Made by a program: the position numbers and the translations under genes. From Tengunoibacter tsumagoiensis (GTDB lineage: Bacteria; Chloroflexota; Ktedonobacteria; Ktedonobacterales; Ktedonobacteraceae), in NCBI RefSeq assembly GCF_003967535.1, contig NZ_BIFR01000001.1, forward strand, positions 735,493 to 799,492: a DNA stretch of 64,000 nucleotides, given 5' to 3'. Below are positions 9,801-17,340 of this stretch, one piece after another; the first letter of the stretch is position 1, and each line of letters begins with the position of its first letter. The notes below the pieces were generated by a model, which saw only the letters and a program-made list of their open reading frames with translations, was not told the origin of the DNA and did not search any database.

Positions 9801-10685
9801 ACGTTATTGGCTCAGTATAATCGTCCCAGGGCGAAGAGCTATACGCGCAAGAATCTTTCGTCGCTCTGGCCTCTGCTCAATCAACATTCTTCTGAGGATC
9901 GCGAACGTTTAGAGCAAGAGTGCTCGCAGGTAGAGAAAGAGCTCAGTGAGCATAAGAAGCAGGAGGTAGAGCGGAGCGGCAGATTGGGGACTGCTTCTCA
10001 GGAGATCGATCTAGAGGATGCGCGTGCTCGCGTTGAGCAATTGGAGCGCTCTTATCAGACGAAGAAACGCGGCAATCTCATGGTCAAAGCGGTAGACGAG
10101 CGACTGCTACGCAAGTTGCAACCACGTACCGAACGGTATATGCAACAGATTCTCCCTGCTCTGACTGCTGGTCGTTATCACGATGTGCATCTCTCTACGG
10201 ACGATGAGGAGAATACTATCAGCGGGGGGCCATTCCAGATTCAGGTCTGGGATCCAACTGCTGGAGAATATATGCCCACATCGGCGCTCTCAGGCGGTGC
10301 GGCTGATCAGCTCTCTCTGGCTTTGCGCCTGGCTTTTGCGGTTGCCGCTCTGCCACGCGAGTTAAGTGCTGCTCCCGGCTTCATTCTTCTCGACGAGCCT
10401 CTGAGCTCTTTCGATCGTGGTCGTGCTCAGGCCCTGGTGAACGTTGTCACAGGCGAACTCTTAAGCCAGCATTTTGAGCAGATTATTCTGGTCTCTCATA
10501 GCAGCGCCTTTGATCCAGCTATGTTCCCTTACCATCTCTATATGGATAATGGCCTCATGATTGAAAGCAACCTGCCTGTTGTCCCAGGTATGCTAGCTGA
10601 TCCTCTTCTCGACGACTTTGACGATGAAGAGGAAGAAGTGGGCGCGACCCAGATCGTTCGCGCAATCGTTACACGTCCATCGTAA
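6834..10685 (+). CDS. SbcC/Rad50-like SMC-type ATPase with internal membrane hairpin (YhaN-like)
   Basis: The 1283-residue protein has an N-terminal Walker A (GPNEAGKSALIESL). Long coiled coils follow. The C-terminal half-site has the signature SALSGGAADQLSLALRLAF, Walker B GFILLDEPLSSFD and the switch histidine in ILVSHSS. This is the Rad50/SbcC layout. Instead of the CxxC zinc hook at the coil apex there are two hydrophobic segments at about residues 525-545 and 550-570, separated by a short turn, which predicts a membrane hairpin. No CxxC occurs anywhere. It forms an operon with the SbcD-like gene 15 nt upstream. The pair most resembles YhaO/YhaN-type membrane-associated complexes; a role in DNA end processing or defence is inferred. 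Confidence 0.88.
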   Translation: MIILKHLTIERFRLLRAMNLHFPQRGSILIQGPNEAGKSALIESLYFALYGEPLLNSRGKRPLDDLILYGASTANVTLTLSVGATELVIARTLERGRGQSIVLQIHRLGLPDEEPMTDLSAANERIIAELGYMDGDALRNTCFIEQKGLNRLETISGARREQTARHLLGLDKLLQLAERFQVSEDDELQLHRAQEYLQLAEIQQRIPQLQTQLETIETALDAVQVSDYLDVIQQQETEIAELEQALEQIYQRRQDLKSKQSRVAQLKRADATLAEIIASYDEIAEARREIPELERQLSDLERREREELPGLEKRVSELVELTRSFETLQRMSNDLLSAVDGIKEQEQDVRQYQELQQDMRLLEEQISQARLRLNKTQQSWQELDEKRRTGRPYLEDRLQRLQTLAERLQVLGQLEKSYSQRLTKREAAAENREQSQKVLHHLFDAEQELEEAEREAKQIQRQADTLEKRWKQLNLRKLFEEWQRQKALAQSLAQAEEQVRTAHQQQSRFNSAFMESKAKTRNYTFAMAGCVAGAIFLLILAFSTLGTLPILAVLFFIALLALLILAGYLYSVSYRKAIAEGEAANKLLQEATSRLGMSVAARANAARMAGNNEALYKVENEIRSSGENVPATLEEAQKFIEQARDQSDAGDLQKKLQERRQAAQFARDQVAAALEKVTGFRQERASLEELSRKEQWDNLEERLQEEQGAAERLQQEITLLAGQENLPLPSISARIQASPVQSRDPYSSGVFPPLTVEDVSGVPELETLVASTIKATEHELVSLDGKLDVVTDLVSQIKSQQDFLDTLLVRQNGLEERNERYKANNPEELLQQAREQQVALRSALQSLQDSLRLRVRTLGVAFGQAAIGNAEIAARKQLEEVQIVLGNRLLLQERHAHYGEVLRVRQESLSEYYKQLAKFSNTLGSWVVPLNPFAEALVALRTRCQTELEEAHEEQIGKDLESLQMQEEASHLKIELCRQEIITLHEEIDTLLAQYNRPRAKSYTRKNLSSLWPLLNQHSSEDRERLEQECSQVEKELSEHKKQEVERSGRLGTASQEIDLEDARARVEQLERSYQTKKRGNLMVKAVDERLLRKLQPRTERYMQQILPALTAGRYHDVHLSTDDEENTISGGPFQIQVWDPTAGEYMPTSALSGGAADQLSLALRLAFAVAALPRELSAAPGFILLDEPLSSFDRGRAQALVNVVTGELLSQHFEQIILVSHSSAFDPAMFPYHLYMDNGLMIESNLPVVPGMLADPLLDDFDDEEEEVGATQIVRAIVTRPS

Positions 10686-10779
10686 CACCACGTCTGTCAT
10701 GAATGATGGGCAGGGATTTTACCAGGGCTTTCCATTTCTGGGTTAGTCCTCTGACGGCCACAGAGGCCCTCGCATCGGG

Positions 10780-10985
10780 AAGAGTGCGAAGAAGAGGAAC
10801 AATACTACATCAGGTCATTTCTCGGGCGCGACTGCGGTCTGGCCCCTGTCTGGGGGGACAATGAATTGAGAAGGGTCAGGGATCAATTCATTGAGGCTGA
10901 TGACAGGGGCCAGACCGCAGTCGCGCCCGCTGAGCGTCCCTCTCCCCCTCTCTCCCCCTTCCTGGCTTCTGCCTCTTCTGTGAGA
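10780..10985 (-). repeat. ~200-bp hairpin repeat family R1, copy 1 (outer flanks reversed)
   Basis: Perfect 27-bp arms at 10824-10850 and 10902-10928 (GGGCGCGACTGCGG...) enclose a loop that itself folds through CAATGAATTGA and TCAATTCATTG. Flanking sequence on both sides is shared with copies at about 39105-39300 and 59281-59485. In this copy the flanks are in reverse orientation, yet the loop keeps the same orientation as in the others. It fills the gap between the SbcC-like gene and the methyltransferase gene. Confidence 0.85.
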
Positions 10986-11071
10986 AATGGAAAGCCCTGG
11001 GATTTTACGAGGCAACTTGAATCCACCCAGGACCATTGCTATACTGTACAGAAAAAAGGATAGTTAGCAAC

Positions 11072-11773
11072 ATGCCTGAACATATTTCGGCTGAGGCCCT
11101 GGAAGAGATGAAAAACTACTATCGGGCCCGGGCCCATGAATATGATGAATGGTTCTATCGACAGGGGCGGTATGATCGTGGCGCAGAGGCAAATGCACGT
11201 TGGTTTGCAGAAGTCGAGCAGGTCTTTACTCAGCTAGCGGAGCTTCATCTGACAGGTGATATTCTGGAGCTAGCACCTGGAACTGGCATCTGGACGGAAC
11301 ACCTCTTGAAAACAGCCACAACAATTACAGCAGTAGATGCCTCATCTGAGATGATCGAACTGAATCGTGCCAAAATTGCAGACCCTCGCATTTCTTATAT
11401 CCAGAATGATCTATTCACCTGGCAGCCTGAGCGTACCTATGCTGCAGTTGTCTTTGGCTTCTGGATCTCACATGTCCCCCTGGAGCGATTGGATGCATTT
11501 CTTCTGAGCGTGCGAGGGATGCTGGACCCGGGCGGCAAGATCTTTTTTGTCGATGGTCGGCGCGAGATTACCAGCACAGCAATCAATCATCAGCTGCCCC
11601 TGCCAGATAATCAAGTTATGACCCGCATCCTTAATGATGGCAGCGCATTTCAGATCATCAAAAACTTCTATGATCCAACTGAGCTAACACACCGCTTCCA
11701 GCGCCTGGGCTTTGACATGACCGTCAGAGAGACCGAGAAGTACTTCCTCTATGGATATGGAAGCCTCCTTTGA
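11072..11773 (+). CDS. Class I SAM-dependent methyltransferase
   Basis: The ATG at 11072 follows AAAAAAGGA by 11-12 nt; an in-frame ATG at 11036 lacks a ribosome site. The 233-residue product has a Rossmann-type methyltransferase fold: motif I ILELAPGTGIWTEHLL, acidic motif II TAVDASSEMIELNRAK, motif III-like ISYIQNDLFTW and a post-I strand VVFGFWISHVP. Such proteins transfer a methyl group from S-adenosylmethionine, but the acceptor cannot be read from the sequence. It stands alone between the R1 repeat and the convergent pseudokinase gene. Confidence 0.85.
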   Translation: MPEHISAEALEEMKNYYRARAHEYDEWFYRQGRYDRGAEANARWFAEVEQVFTQLAELHLTGDILELAPGTGIWTEHLLKTATTITAVDASSEMIELNRAKIADPRISYIQNDLFTWQPERTYAAVVFGFWISHVPLERLDAFLLSVRGMLDPGGKIFFVDGRREITSTAINHQLPLPDNQVMTRILNDGSAFQIIKNFYDPTELTHRFQRLGFDMTVRETEKYFLYGYGSLL

Positions 11774-11829
11774 GATAGAACATAGCTTTTCTGAACTGCT
11801 TCTGTCATCTTCATGGAAACCTGGCATAG

Positions 11830-12987
11830 TTATGGAAGCAATGAGTGTGCGATAAAGTAACCAACGACAAAAAAGAGAATGAAAAGCACTAACCCGATCA
11901 ATAACAGGAGTGGCAGATTGATGCGGCGGGCTGGTAGCTCTGGTGCAGCATAGGCTGCTGGCCTGGCTGCTGCTAACTTCATTGAAATATTATCGGCGGC
12001 AGTCGTTCCAGCATCTCTCTCCTGCTGCATAGCGGCCAGGCGAGCCCGTGTATCATTATAGGTCGCCTCGCTCAGATTGCGATCGCGTAACGCCCCTGAT
12101 GTGGCATGTTTGCTGGAAGCGCTAAACTCATCGATCTTGTAGGCTGGTGCTGGAGCGATCGTAACTGGTGGGGGTGGTGGCTCTAATTGATCGAGAATGA
12201 CCTTAAGTTCTGCTTGAAGGAGATCTGCGGTGGTGATATGTTGGGGATGTTGGCGAATAGCTGTACGAGCAATGACATCACAAAGTTCAGCGGGCACATT
12301 GCGTTGGAAGCGCAAGCGTCCATCCGCTGGCGGTTCAACAACTGTCGCATCGGATGAGCGGCCAGCGAGGAGTTGATACATCAGCAGCCCAACGGCGCGT
12401 ACATCATCATCCTTGCGACCATCGCTCATCTGGCCAAGTGGAATCTCAGGATCCGAAATAATACTATTGTTGCCTCCGACGATGCTCCAGTTTGAGAAAT
12501 AGTACATATCGGTTGAGAGCGCAAAGTTATTGACCCGGATCTGCCCCGAGCGATCGCGCAGGATCGATGCAGGGGTCAGATCGCCATGGCAGACTTTGCG
12601 TGGACTTGTGGTTGCATAGAGCAAGGCCTGACAGATTTGCATGCCCAGATCAGCCACATAATAAGGTGTAAGATGAGACTGTAAGAGGGTTTCAAAGGTA
12701 TCCCCTTCGACATACTCCTGCACCACATACAAAACGTCGGGTTCTACAATCAGATCATAGAGCCCGATGATGTTTGGATGTGAAAATTGTGCAGTGGCAC
12801 GAATGGCGGCCCGATAAACAGGAATCTGCTCAGCCGGAACTACCTTGATTGCAACTGCACGCTGCAATACCTGATCAACGCCCTGGTAAACAGAGCTGGC
12901 ACTTCCCTGCTGTATCAGGCGTTGTAGCAGGTAGCGCTTATTGATGACCCGGCCTGTTTCCACTATAAGCCTCTCAAGATTCTGCAC
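11830..12987 (-). CDS. Membrane-anchored Ser/Thr kinase-like protein, probable pseudokinase
   Basis: The 385-residue protein has a protein kinase fold with the lysine of VAIK (K48), but key residues are changed. The alpha-C glutamate position is A61. The HRDxKPxN loop reads HGDLTPAS (134-141), losing the metal-binding asparagine. DFG reads NFA (154-156). A low-complexity linker leads to one C-terminal transmembrane helix (about 355-380), so the kinase-like domain is cytoplasmic. Translation begins with GTG directly after the TAA of the upstream ROK gene (TAAGTG), implying coupling. A scaffolding or sensing role is inferred from the missing catalytic residues. Confidence 0.85.
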   Translation of the reverse strand: MQNLERLIVETGRVINKRYLLQRLIQQGSASSVYQGVDQVLQRAVAIKVVPAEQIPVYRAAIRATAQFSHPNIIGLYDLIVEPDVLYVVQEYVEGDTFETLLQSHLTPYYVADLGMQICQALLYATTSPRKVCHGDLTPASILRDRSGQIRVNNFALSTDMYYFSNWSIVGGNNSIISDPEIPLGQMSDGRKDDDVRAVGLLMYQLLAGRSSDATVVEPPADGRLRFQRNVPAELCDVIARTAIRQHPQHITTADLLQAELKVILDQLEPPPPPVTIAPAPAYKIDEFSASSKHATSGALRDRNLSEATYNDTRARLAAMQQERDAGTTAADNISMKLAAARPAAYAAPELPARRINLPLLLLIGLVLFILFFVVGYFIAHSLLP

Positions 12988-14073
12988 TTATATGTCCTGT
13001 AGCGCTAAGGTAATCGCGCCAACGAGATTTGCCTCGTTACCGAGGTGACCCTGAACAATACGTAATGACTGGCTTGCCGCTGGGAGACAAAGCTCCTGAA
13101 TGCGTTGCCGTAAGGGTTCGATCAGCAGGTCGCCCGCCTGTGCCACCGGCCCCCCCAGAATAATCATGCTGGGATTGATAAGCTGCACAATATTTGCTAG
13201 CGCCCCACCAAGATAGGTATGAACTTGCTGTACAACCTGTTGCGCGATCTTATCGCCCTCTGCGCCCAACTGAAATACTTGTTCAGCCGTTAAGTTTTCG
13301 GGCTGTCCGCGCGTGATGCGCTCAATTGCCGCCAGACTCTCCGGATATTCCTGAGCCAGATTGCGCATTGAATGGATGATAGAGCGAGCGGATGCGATAG
13401 CTTCAAGGTGCCCCGCGCCACCACAACTGCACTCCGGGCCATTCTCCTTGACCAGGGTATGCCCGATCTCACCAGCTGTGCCGCTGGCACCATGGAAGAT
13501 GCGTCCATTTACAATCAATCCACCACCGATGCCACGCCCCAATCCTATATACAGAACGACCCGTTCTCCCTGGCCTGCTCCATGCAAAACTTCGCCCAAT
13601 CCTGCGGCATTGGCATTATTATCAATAATACAGGGGACGTCCAACTTTTCTGCAAAGTAGTCCTGCAATGGGAAGTTATTCCACTGTTGAGCATGATAGA
13701 GGGTTCTTACAATCCCCTGTGTCGCTTCAACCAATCCACCAACCGCAATTCCTATCCTGAGCAGTCGCCCTTTGGGGAGCCGTTCGGGCTGGGTAGCTTC
13801 GGCGATCATCTCGTTGAGCAAGGAGAGTACGGTCTCAGTATCGGGTACATACTCCAATGGACGGCGCAGCTGATAAAGGACCTGACCATTGAGATCTGCC
13901 AGTGCCACCGATTGGCGGGCACCACTGCTGCTAATCTCTATCCCCAGCACATAGCCCTGGGTCGCCAGTAATCTACCAGTGTTTCTTTGTAGGCCAGGCT
14001 GCCCTGGATAGTCAGTGTTGATGTTCCCTAAATTAGGCTGAGTAGACACGCTGTTCTCCCTTTTCCGTTTCAC
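12988..14073 (-). CDS. ROK family protein (sugar kinase or regulator-like)
   Basis: The 361-residue protein has the ROK fold: an ATPase strand YVLGIEISSSGARQSVALADL, the substrate segment IDNNANAAGLGE, the phosphate loop LYIGLGRGIGGGLIVNG, and GTAGEIGHTLV followed by the zinc motif CSCGGAGHLEA. ROK members are glucokinases, other hexose kinases or transcription repressors. No helix-turn-helix is obvious in the roughly 40-residue N-terminal extension, so a kinase is more likely, and glucose is a usual substrate. It is co-transcribed with the kinase-like gene, whose GTG abuts its stop codon. Confidence 0.87.
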   Translation of the reverse strand: MKRKRENSVSTQPNLGNINTDYPGQPGLQRNTGRLLATQGYVLGIEISSSGARQSVALADLNGQVLYQLRRPLEYVPDTETVLSLLNEMIAEATQPERLPKGRLLRIGIAVGGLVEATQGIVRTLYHAQQWNNFPLQDYFAEKLDVPCIIDNNANAAGLGEVLHGAGQGERVVLYIGLGRGIGGGLIVNGRIFHGASGTAGEIGHTLVKENGPECSCGGAGHLEAIASARSIIHSMRNLAQEYPESLAAIERITRGQPENLTAEQVFQLGAEGDKIAQQVVQQVHTYLGGALANIVQLINPSMIILGGPVAQAGDLLIEPLRQRIQELCLPAASQSLRIVQGHLGNEANLVGAITLALQDI

Positions 14074-14273
14074 TATTGTCTCCGTTCAGATGCTAGCTTC
14101 TGACCAGGAATAGCCGGGCTAGTTATCTGATCGTATTATCCGGATTGAGCCATACGGGACAACGGGTTTAGTATATCATACAGAACCAGTAACGCAAAGT
14201 TCGCTAGGATGCCTGTCCCACTTTATGCCGAAAAATGGTCTCATCTAAGAGACTTGCAGCTCTACAGATGAAT

Positions 14274-15116
14274 TTACGCTCCCTTTTTTTGGAGTACAAG
14301 GCCGATAAACTCTGCTTTCGTCTCGATCTTCTCCAGTTCTTCCATCGCTTGCTTTGTCTCTGCCGAGAGATGCCAGTAGTTGGGTGTCATCATGACAACC
14401 TGCCGAATCTCTTCGCTCTGTAGCGTTAGTGGATAGCTGATCTGTTCGCTCTTTACCAGCGCAAAATGTGCGGCAAATTGCGCCAGCACGTTCGCCTGTT
14501 TATTCTCTTCGATGGTGAGAAGATGCAGGCGCTCACGTAGTTGGAGCAGGTGCTCTGGACCAGGAATGATGATGAGCAGTAAGCCATTCACCTCTAAGAT
14601 GCGCGTATATTCACTGACGTTGCGAGGAGCAAAAATGTTCAAGATGACTTGAAGCGAGCCATCCGACAGATTGAGGCGCTCTTTAAGATTCGCCACCAGA
14701 AAGAAGTCGCTGGTATACCGTTTTGCCGCCAACCTGATCGCTTCTTTAGAGATATCAATGCCCAGACCCTGCACCGTCTGGCCCCTCTGTTCGGCTAGAA
14801 AGGCGTGCAGCCGACCTAGATAATAGCCCTCGCCGCAACCTGCATCCAGGATAGTGATGGGCTGAGAGCCATCTGAAGTCAGGTATTGAATGACAAGCTG
14901 ATTGATCAGATCTGAGAGGGGCTGATAGAAGCCATGTTCAAAGAAGGTGCGGCGGGCCTGGACCATTTCACGTGTGTCGCCTGGTTGTTTCTTGTGCAGA
15001 AGATTCACATAGCCTTCTTTAGCGAGGTCAAAGTTGTGGGCCTTCTCACAGACGAGTGCGCGCTCCTGACGTTGGAGGGGCTGTTGACAGATCGGACAGA
15101 GTAGTAGCTCTAGCAT
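14274..15116 (-). CDS. rlmA: 23S rRNA (guanine-N1) methyltransferase, RlmA-like
   Basis: The 280-residue protein starts with a zinc-binding region (LLCPICQQPL...LVCEKAHNFDLAKEGYVNLL), the hallmark of RlmA/TlrB enzymes, then HKKQPGDTREMVQARRTFFEHGFY. A Rossmann methyltransferase domain follows with ILDAGCGEGYYLGRLH and GIDISKEAIRLAAKRY. RlmA I and II methylate N1 of G745 or G748 in domain II of 23S rRNA; which base is modified here is not decidable. It is a monocistronic leftward gene with an unusual 12-bp repeat array about 30 nt upstream of its start. Confidence 0.87.
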   Translation of the reverse strand: MLELLLCPICQQPLQRQERALVCEKAHNFDLAKEGYVNLLHKKQPGDTREMVQARRTFFEHGFYQPLSDLINQLVIQYLTSDGSQPITILDAGCGEGYYLGRLHAFLAEQRGQTVQGLGIDISKEAIRLAAKRYTSDFFLVANLKERLNLSDGSLQVILNIFAPRNVSEYTRILEVNGLLLIIIPGPEHLLQLRERLHLLTIEENKQANVLAQFAAHFALVKSEQISYPLTLQSEEIRQVVMMTPNYWHLSAETKQAMEELEKIETKAEFIGLVLQKKGA

Positions 15117-15142
15117 GCGTTATTTTCATCTCTTTGGTATGT

Positions 15143-15190
15143 TTTTTTCGCGTGTTTCTCCGCGTGTTTTTTCGCATATTTTTTCGCGTA
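15143..15190. repeat. Four 12-bp tandem repeats (TTTTTTCGCGTG type)
   Basis: Units begin at 15143, 15155, 15167 and 15179, each with a T-rich tract then CGCGTG, CGCATA or CGCGTA. The array lies in the 5' leader of the leftward RlmA-like gene. On that strand the pattern is an A-tract alternating with CGCG, comparable to the array before the SbcD-like gene. Confidence 0.7.
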
Positions 15191-15504
15191 TTTTAAGGTA
15201 GGAAAGGCAGATATGGAAGATATCTTCATAGTGCTATCACCAGTATAGCATTAATCTGTCTCATACCATTAATGAGGGCAAAAGATCAGCAGCCATCATG
15301 AACACATAGATAGAATATCTATGGTAGCTTCTACGAGATTCATTCATTGTTGAGCCAAACGGCCTCTGGAGCCCTGTTTTTGTTTGACTTTCACACCATC
15401 TCTATGCTACGATATTCAATGAGGAAGTGTACTTTGGACACCTGATGTCCCACGTTTTACGCGTGTATAGCTTATACTTTTAAAGAAATGAAGGGCCCGC
15501 TCAT
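15191..15504. other. Intergenic region upstream of the nuo operon
   Basis: This stretch must carry the nuo promoter. A TTGACT at 15383-15388 with TACGAT at 15408-15413 is the best pair seen, but the 19-nt spacer is long. No RNA gene or operator was recognised. Confidence 0.4.
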
Positions 15505-15855
15505 ATGGGAACACTCCCCGTTCTTATTTTAGTAACTCTGGCTGTCCTCTTCGGCATCGTAGTGATGGCGGTGACTGCCATCCTGGGCCCTAAAAAGCCA
15601 ACGCCGGAGAAGCTTGCCCCTTATGAATGCGGTATACAAGAGATTGAAGCGCCTCACCGGCGTTTCCCTGTAAAATATCTATTGACAGGCATGCTCTTTA
15701 TCGCCTTCGACATCGAAGTTGTTTCTTTTTATCCTCTCGCTGTCCTGATGCGCCAGCTGCAAGTATTCGGATTGATCGAATTGCTTGTCTTTCTGGCTGT
15801 GCTGGCGGTTGGTTACCTCTATGTTTGGCGGAAGGGAGCATTCACATGGGAGTAA
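15505..15855 (+). CDS. nuoA: NADH-quinone oxidoreductase subunit A
   Basis: The 116-residue protein has three predicted membrane helices and the family segments [10 protein letters not shown] (conserved loop with the family cysteine) and [15 protein letters not shown]. NuoA is a small membrane-arm subunit of complex I near the quinone site. It is the first gene of a fourteen-gene operon in the canonical A-to-N order. Its last codons overlap the ribosome site and start of nuoB. Confidence 0.95.
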   Translation: MGTLPVLILVTLAVLFGIVVMAVTAILGPKKPTPEKLAPYECGIQEIEAPHRRFPVKYLLTGMLFIAFDIEVVSFYPLAVLMRQLQVFGLIELLVFLAVLAVGYLYVWRKGAFTWE

Positions 15856-16451
15856 AAAATCCCTGGGAGCCTGTACAGACTTATTCAAATACCCAGACTC
15901 CTCGTTTAAGCCGTGAGTTGCCAATGCATACGAAAGATGGCGACTTTGGTATTTTTACGACCCAGGTAAGCAAGTTGCTGGGTTGGGGTCGAAGCTCCTC
16001 ACTGTGGCCTGCTCTCTTTGGTCTGGCCTGTTGTGCCATTGAGATGATGTCTACCAGTGGTGATCGTTGGGATCTCTCCCGCTTTGGTGCCGAAGTCTAT
16101 CGTGCTTCACCGCGCCAGGCTGATCTCATGATTGTGGCTGGCCGTTGCTCGACAAAGATGGCCCCGGTACTACGACAGATCTATGACCAGATGCCTGAGC
16201 CTAAATGGGTGATCTCAATGGGAGCCTGTGCCTCCTGTGGTGGCGTCTTCAACAACTATGCTATTGTCCAGGGCGTCGACAAAATCGTTCCAGTCGATGT
16301 GTATATTCCCGGTTGTCCTCCCACTCCGGATATGTTGCTTTATGGCTTCAATGAGCTTCAGCGTAAGATTCGCGAAGGGATACCTAATCCACCCGATCCA
16401 CTGAAGGCCAGCGGTCTCAAATTAGCTGGACCGGTCAGCGACGAAGCATAA
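15846..16451 (+). CDS. nuoB: NADH-quinone oxidoreductase subunit B
   Basis: The ATG at 15846, with GGAAGGGA 8 nt upstream, overlaps the nuoA stop; an earlier in-frame start at 15825 lacks a site. The 201-residue protein carries the ligands of cluster N2: the adjacent cysteines in [22 protein letters not shown] and [12 protein letters not shown]2 passes electrons to quinone at the NuoB-NuoD interface in the peripheral arm. A 187-nt gap with a hairpin separates it from nuoC. Confidence 0.96.
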   Translation: MGVKNPWEPVQTYSNTQTPRLSRELPMHTKDGDFGIFTTQVSKLLGWGRSSSLWPALFGLACCAIEMMSTSGDRWDLSRFGAEVYRASPRQADLMIVAGRCSTKMAPVLRQIYDQMPEPKWVISMGACASCGGVFNNYAIVQGVDKIVPVDVYIPGCPPTPDMLLYGFNELQRKIREGIPNPPDPLKASGLKLAGPVSDEA

Positions 16452-16477
16452 ACAAAGAGCAGAGTCCGTTTTTGTGG

Positions 16478-16500
16478 GGGCACCTTCAGGGGTGCCCTTT
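16478..16500 (+). terminator. Hairpin between nuoB and nuoC
   Basis: GGGCACC (16478-16484) pairs with GGTGCCC (16491-16497) across a 6-nt loop and is followed by TTTGTG. The short U-run suggests a weak attenuator or an mRNA-processing or stability site rather than a full stop, because the operon continues. Confidence 0.5.
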
Positions 16501-16638
16501 GTGCCATTTTAAAGACGTGAACTGGTTGCAAGGGCGATTTCGAGCTATGTAACCTCCCAGTCTTCGCTCTTGCTCGTAGCATCCAACAATGAGGTCGGTG
16601 TGCTACCCGAAATCACATAAAGGAATGTAGAAAGAGTT

Positions 16639-17340
16639 ATGGTCATAACAGCAGCATCGACGGTCGAAGCCGTACGGAATAAGTTTCCACAGGCGATCGT
16701 TGAAGCAGTCGAGTTTCGCGGCGAACAGACCCTTGTCCTCGAGCCTTCCGCTCTCTCCGAGGTCTGCTCATATCTTAAAGAGTCGCTCCAATATACTGTT
16801 CTGGAGACGTTGACCGCAGTTGACTGGCCTGAACGGACGCCACGGTTTGATGTGGTCTATCAGCTCCTTTCTATCCCTCATCAGTCGTTTGTACGCTTGA
16901 AGGTCCGCGTTGGGCAGCGGCGCGAAGAGCATCCAGCGGTCCCCAGCGTAACAAGCATCTGGCCGGGGGCTAACTGGTATGAGCGAGAGGTCTTTGATCT
17001 GTTCGGCATTACGTTTACGGGCCATCCTGATCTCCGCCGCTTGTTAATGCCTGCCGATTGGACGACCCATCCCTTGCGCAAGGATTATCCTCTCTCGGGT
17101 TTTGATCTACCCGAACCTCACTGGGGCGGCCAGGTTCCCTACACGGACGACCCCGGTGTGGAGAGTCAGTATTATCAGCAGACGTTACGTACAGCCGGCG
17201 GTCGCGAGCTCAATGAGAGCCGCAGCGCCGTCAATCTCGAGCAAGAGCCCGGTACACTCGCAACACCAGCCAGCGAGAGCGCCGTTCAAGCGCCCCCCTC
17301 GTCTAATGGCAAGCGAGGCAAGAAAAAGGATAAAGCATGA
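16639..17340 (+). CDS. nuoC: NADH-quinone oxidoreductase subunit C
   Basis: The 233-residue protein contains the 30-kDa subunit signature ANWYEREVFDLFGITFTGHPDLRRLLMPADW and the LRKDYPL segment. NuoC stabilises the peripheral arm beside NuoD. A C-terminal extension of about 50 residues, ending in a lysine-rich tail, is rich in Ser, Pro and Gln and probably disordered. It overlaps the start of nuoD by 4 nt (ATGA), indicating translational coupling. Confidence 0.95.
   Translation: MVITAASTVEAVRNKFPQAIVEAVEFRGEQTLVLEPSALSEVCSYLKESLQYTVLETLTAVDWPERTPRFDVVYQLLSIPHQSFVRLKVRVGQRREEHPAVPSVTSIWPGANWYEREVFDLFGITFTGHPDLRRLLMPADWTTHPLRKDYPLSGFDLPEPHWGGQVPYTDDPGVESQYYQQTLRTAGGRELNESRSAVNLEQEPGTLATPASESAVQAPPSSNGKRGKKKDKA

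Noticed and set aside
14962-14978. TTTCACGTG inside the RlmA-like gene, half of a parS site
   Set aside because: Only one half matches the parS consensus and the other half (TGTCG) does not; it is within coding sequence and likely chance.
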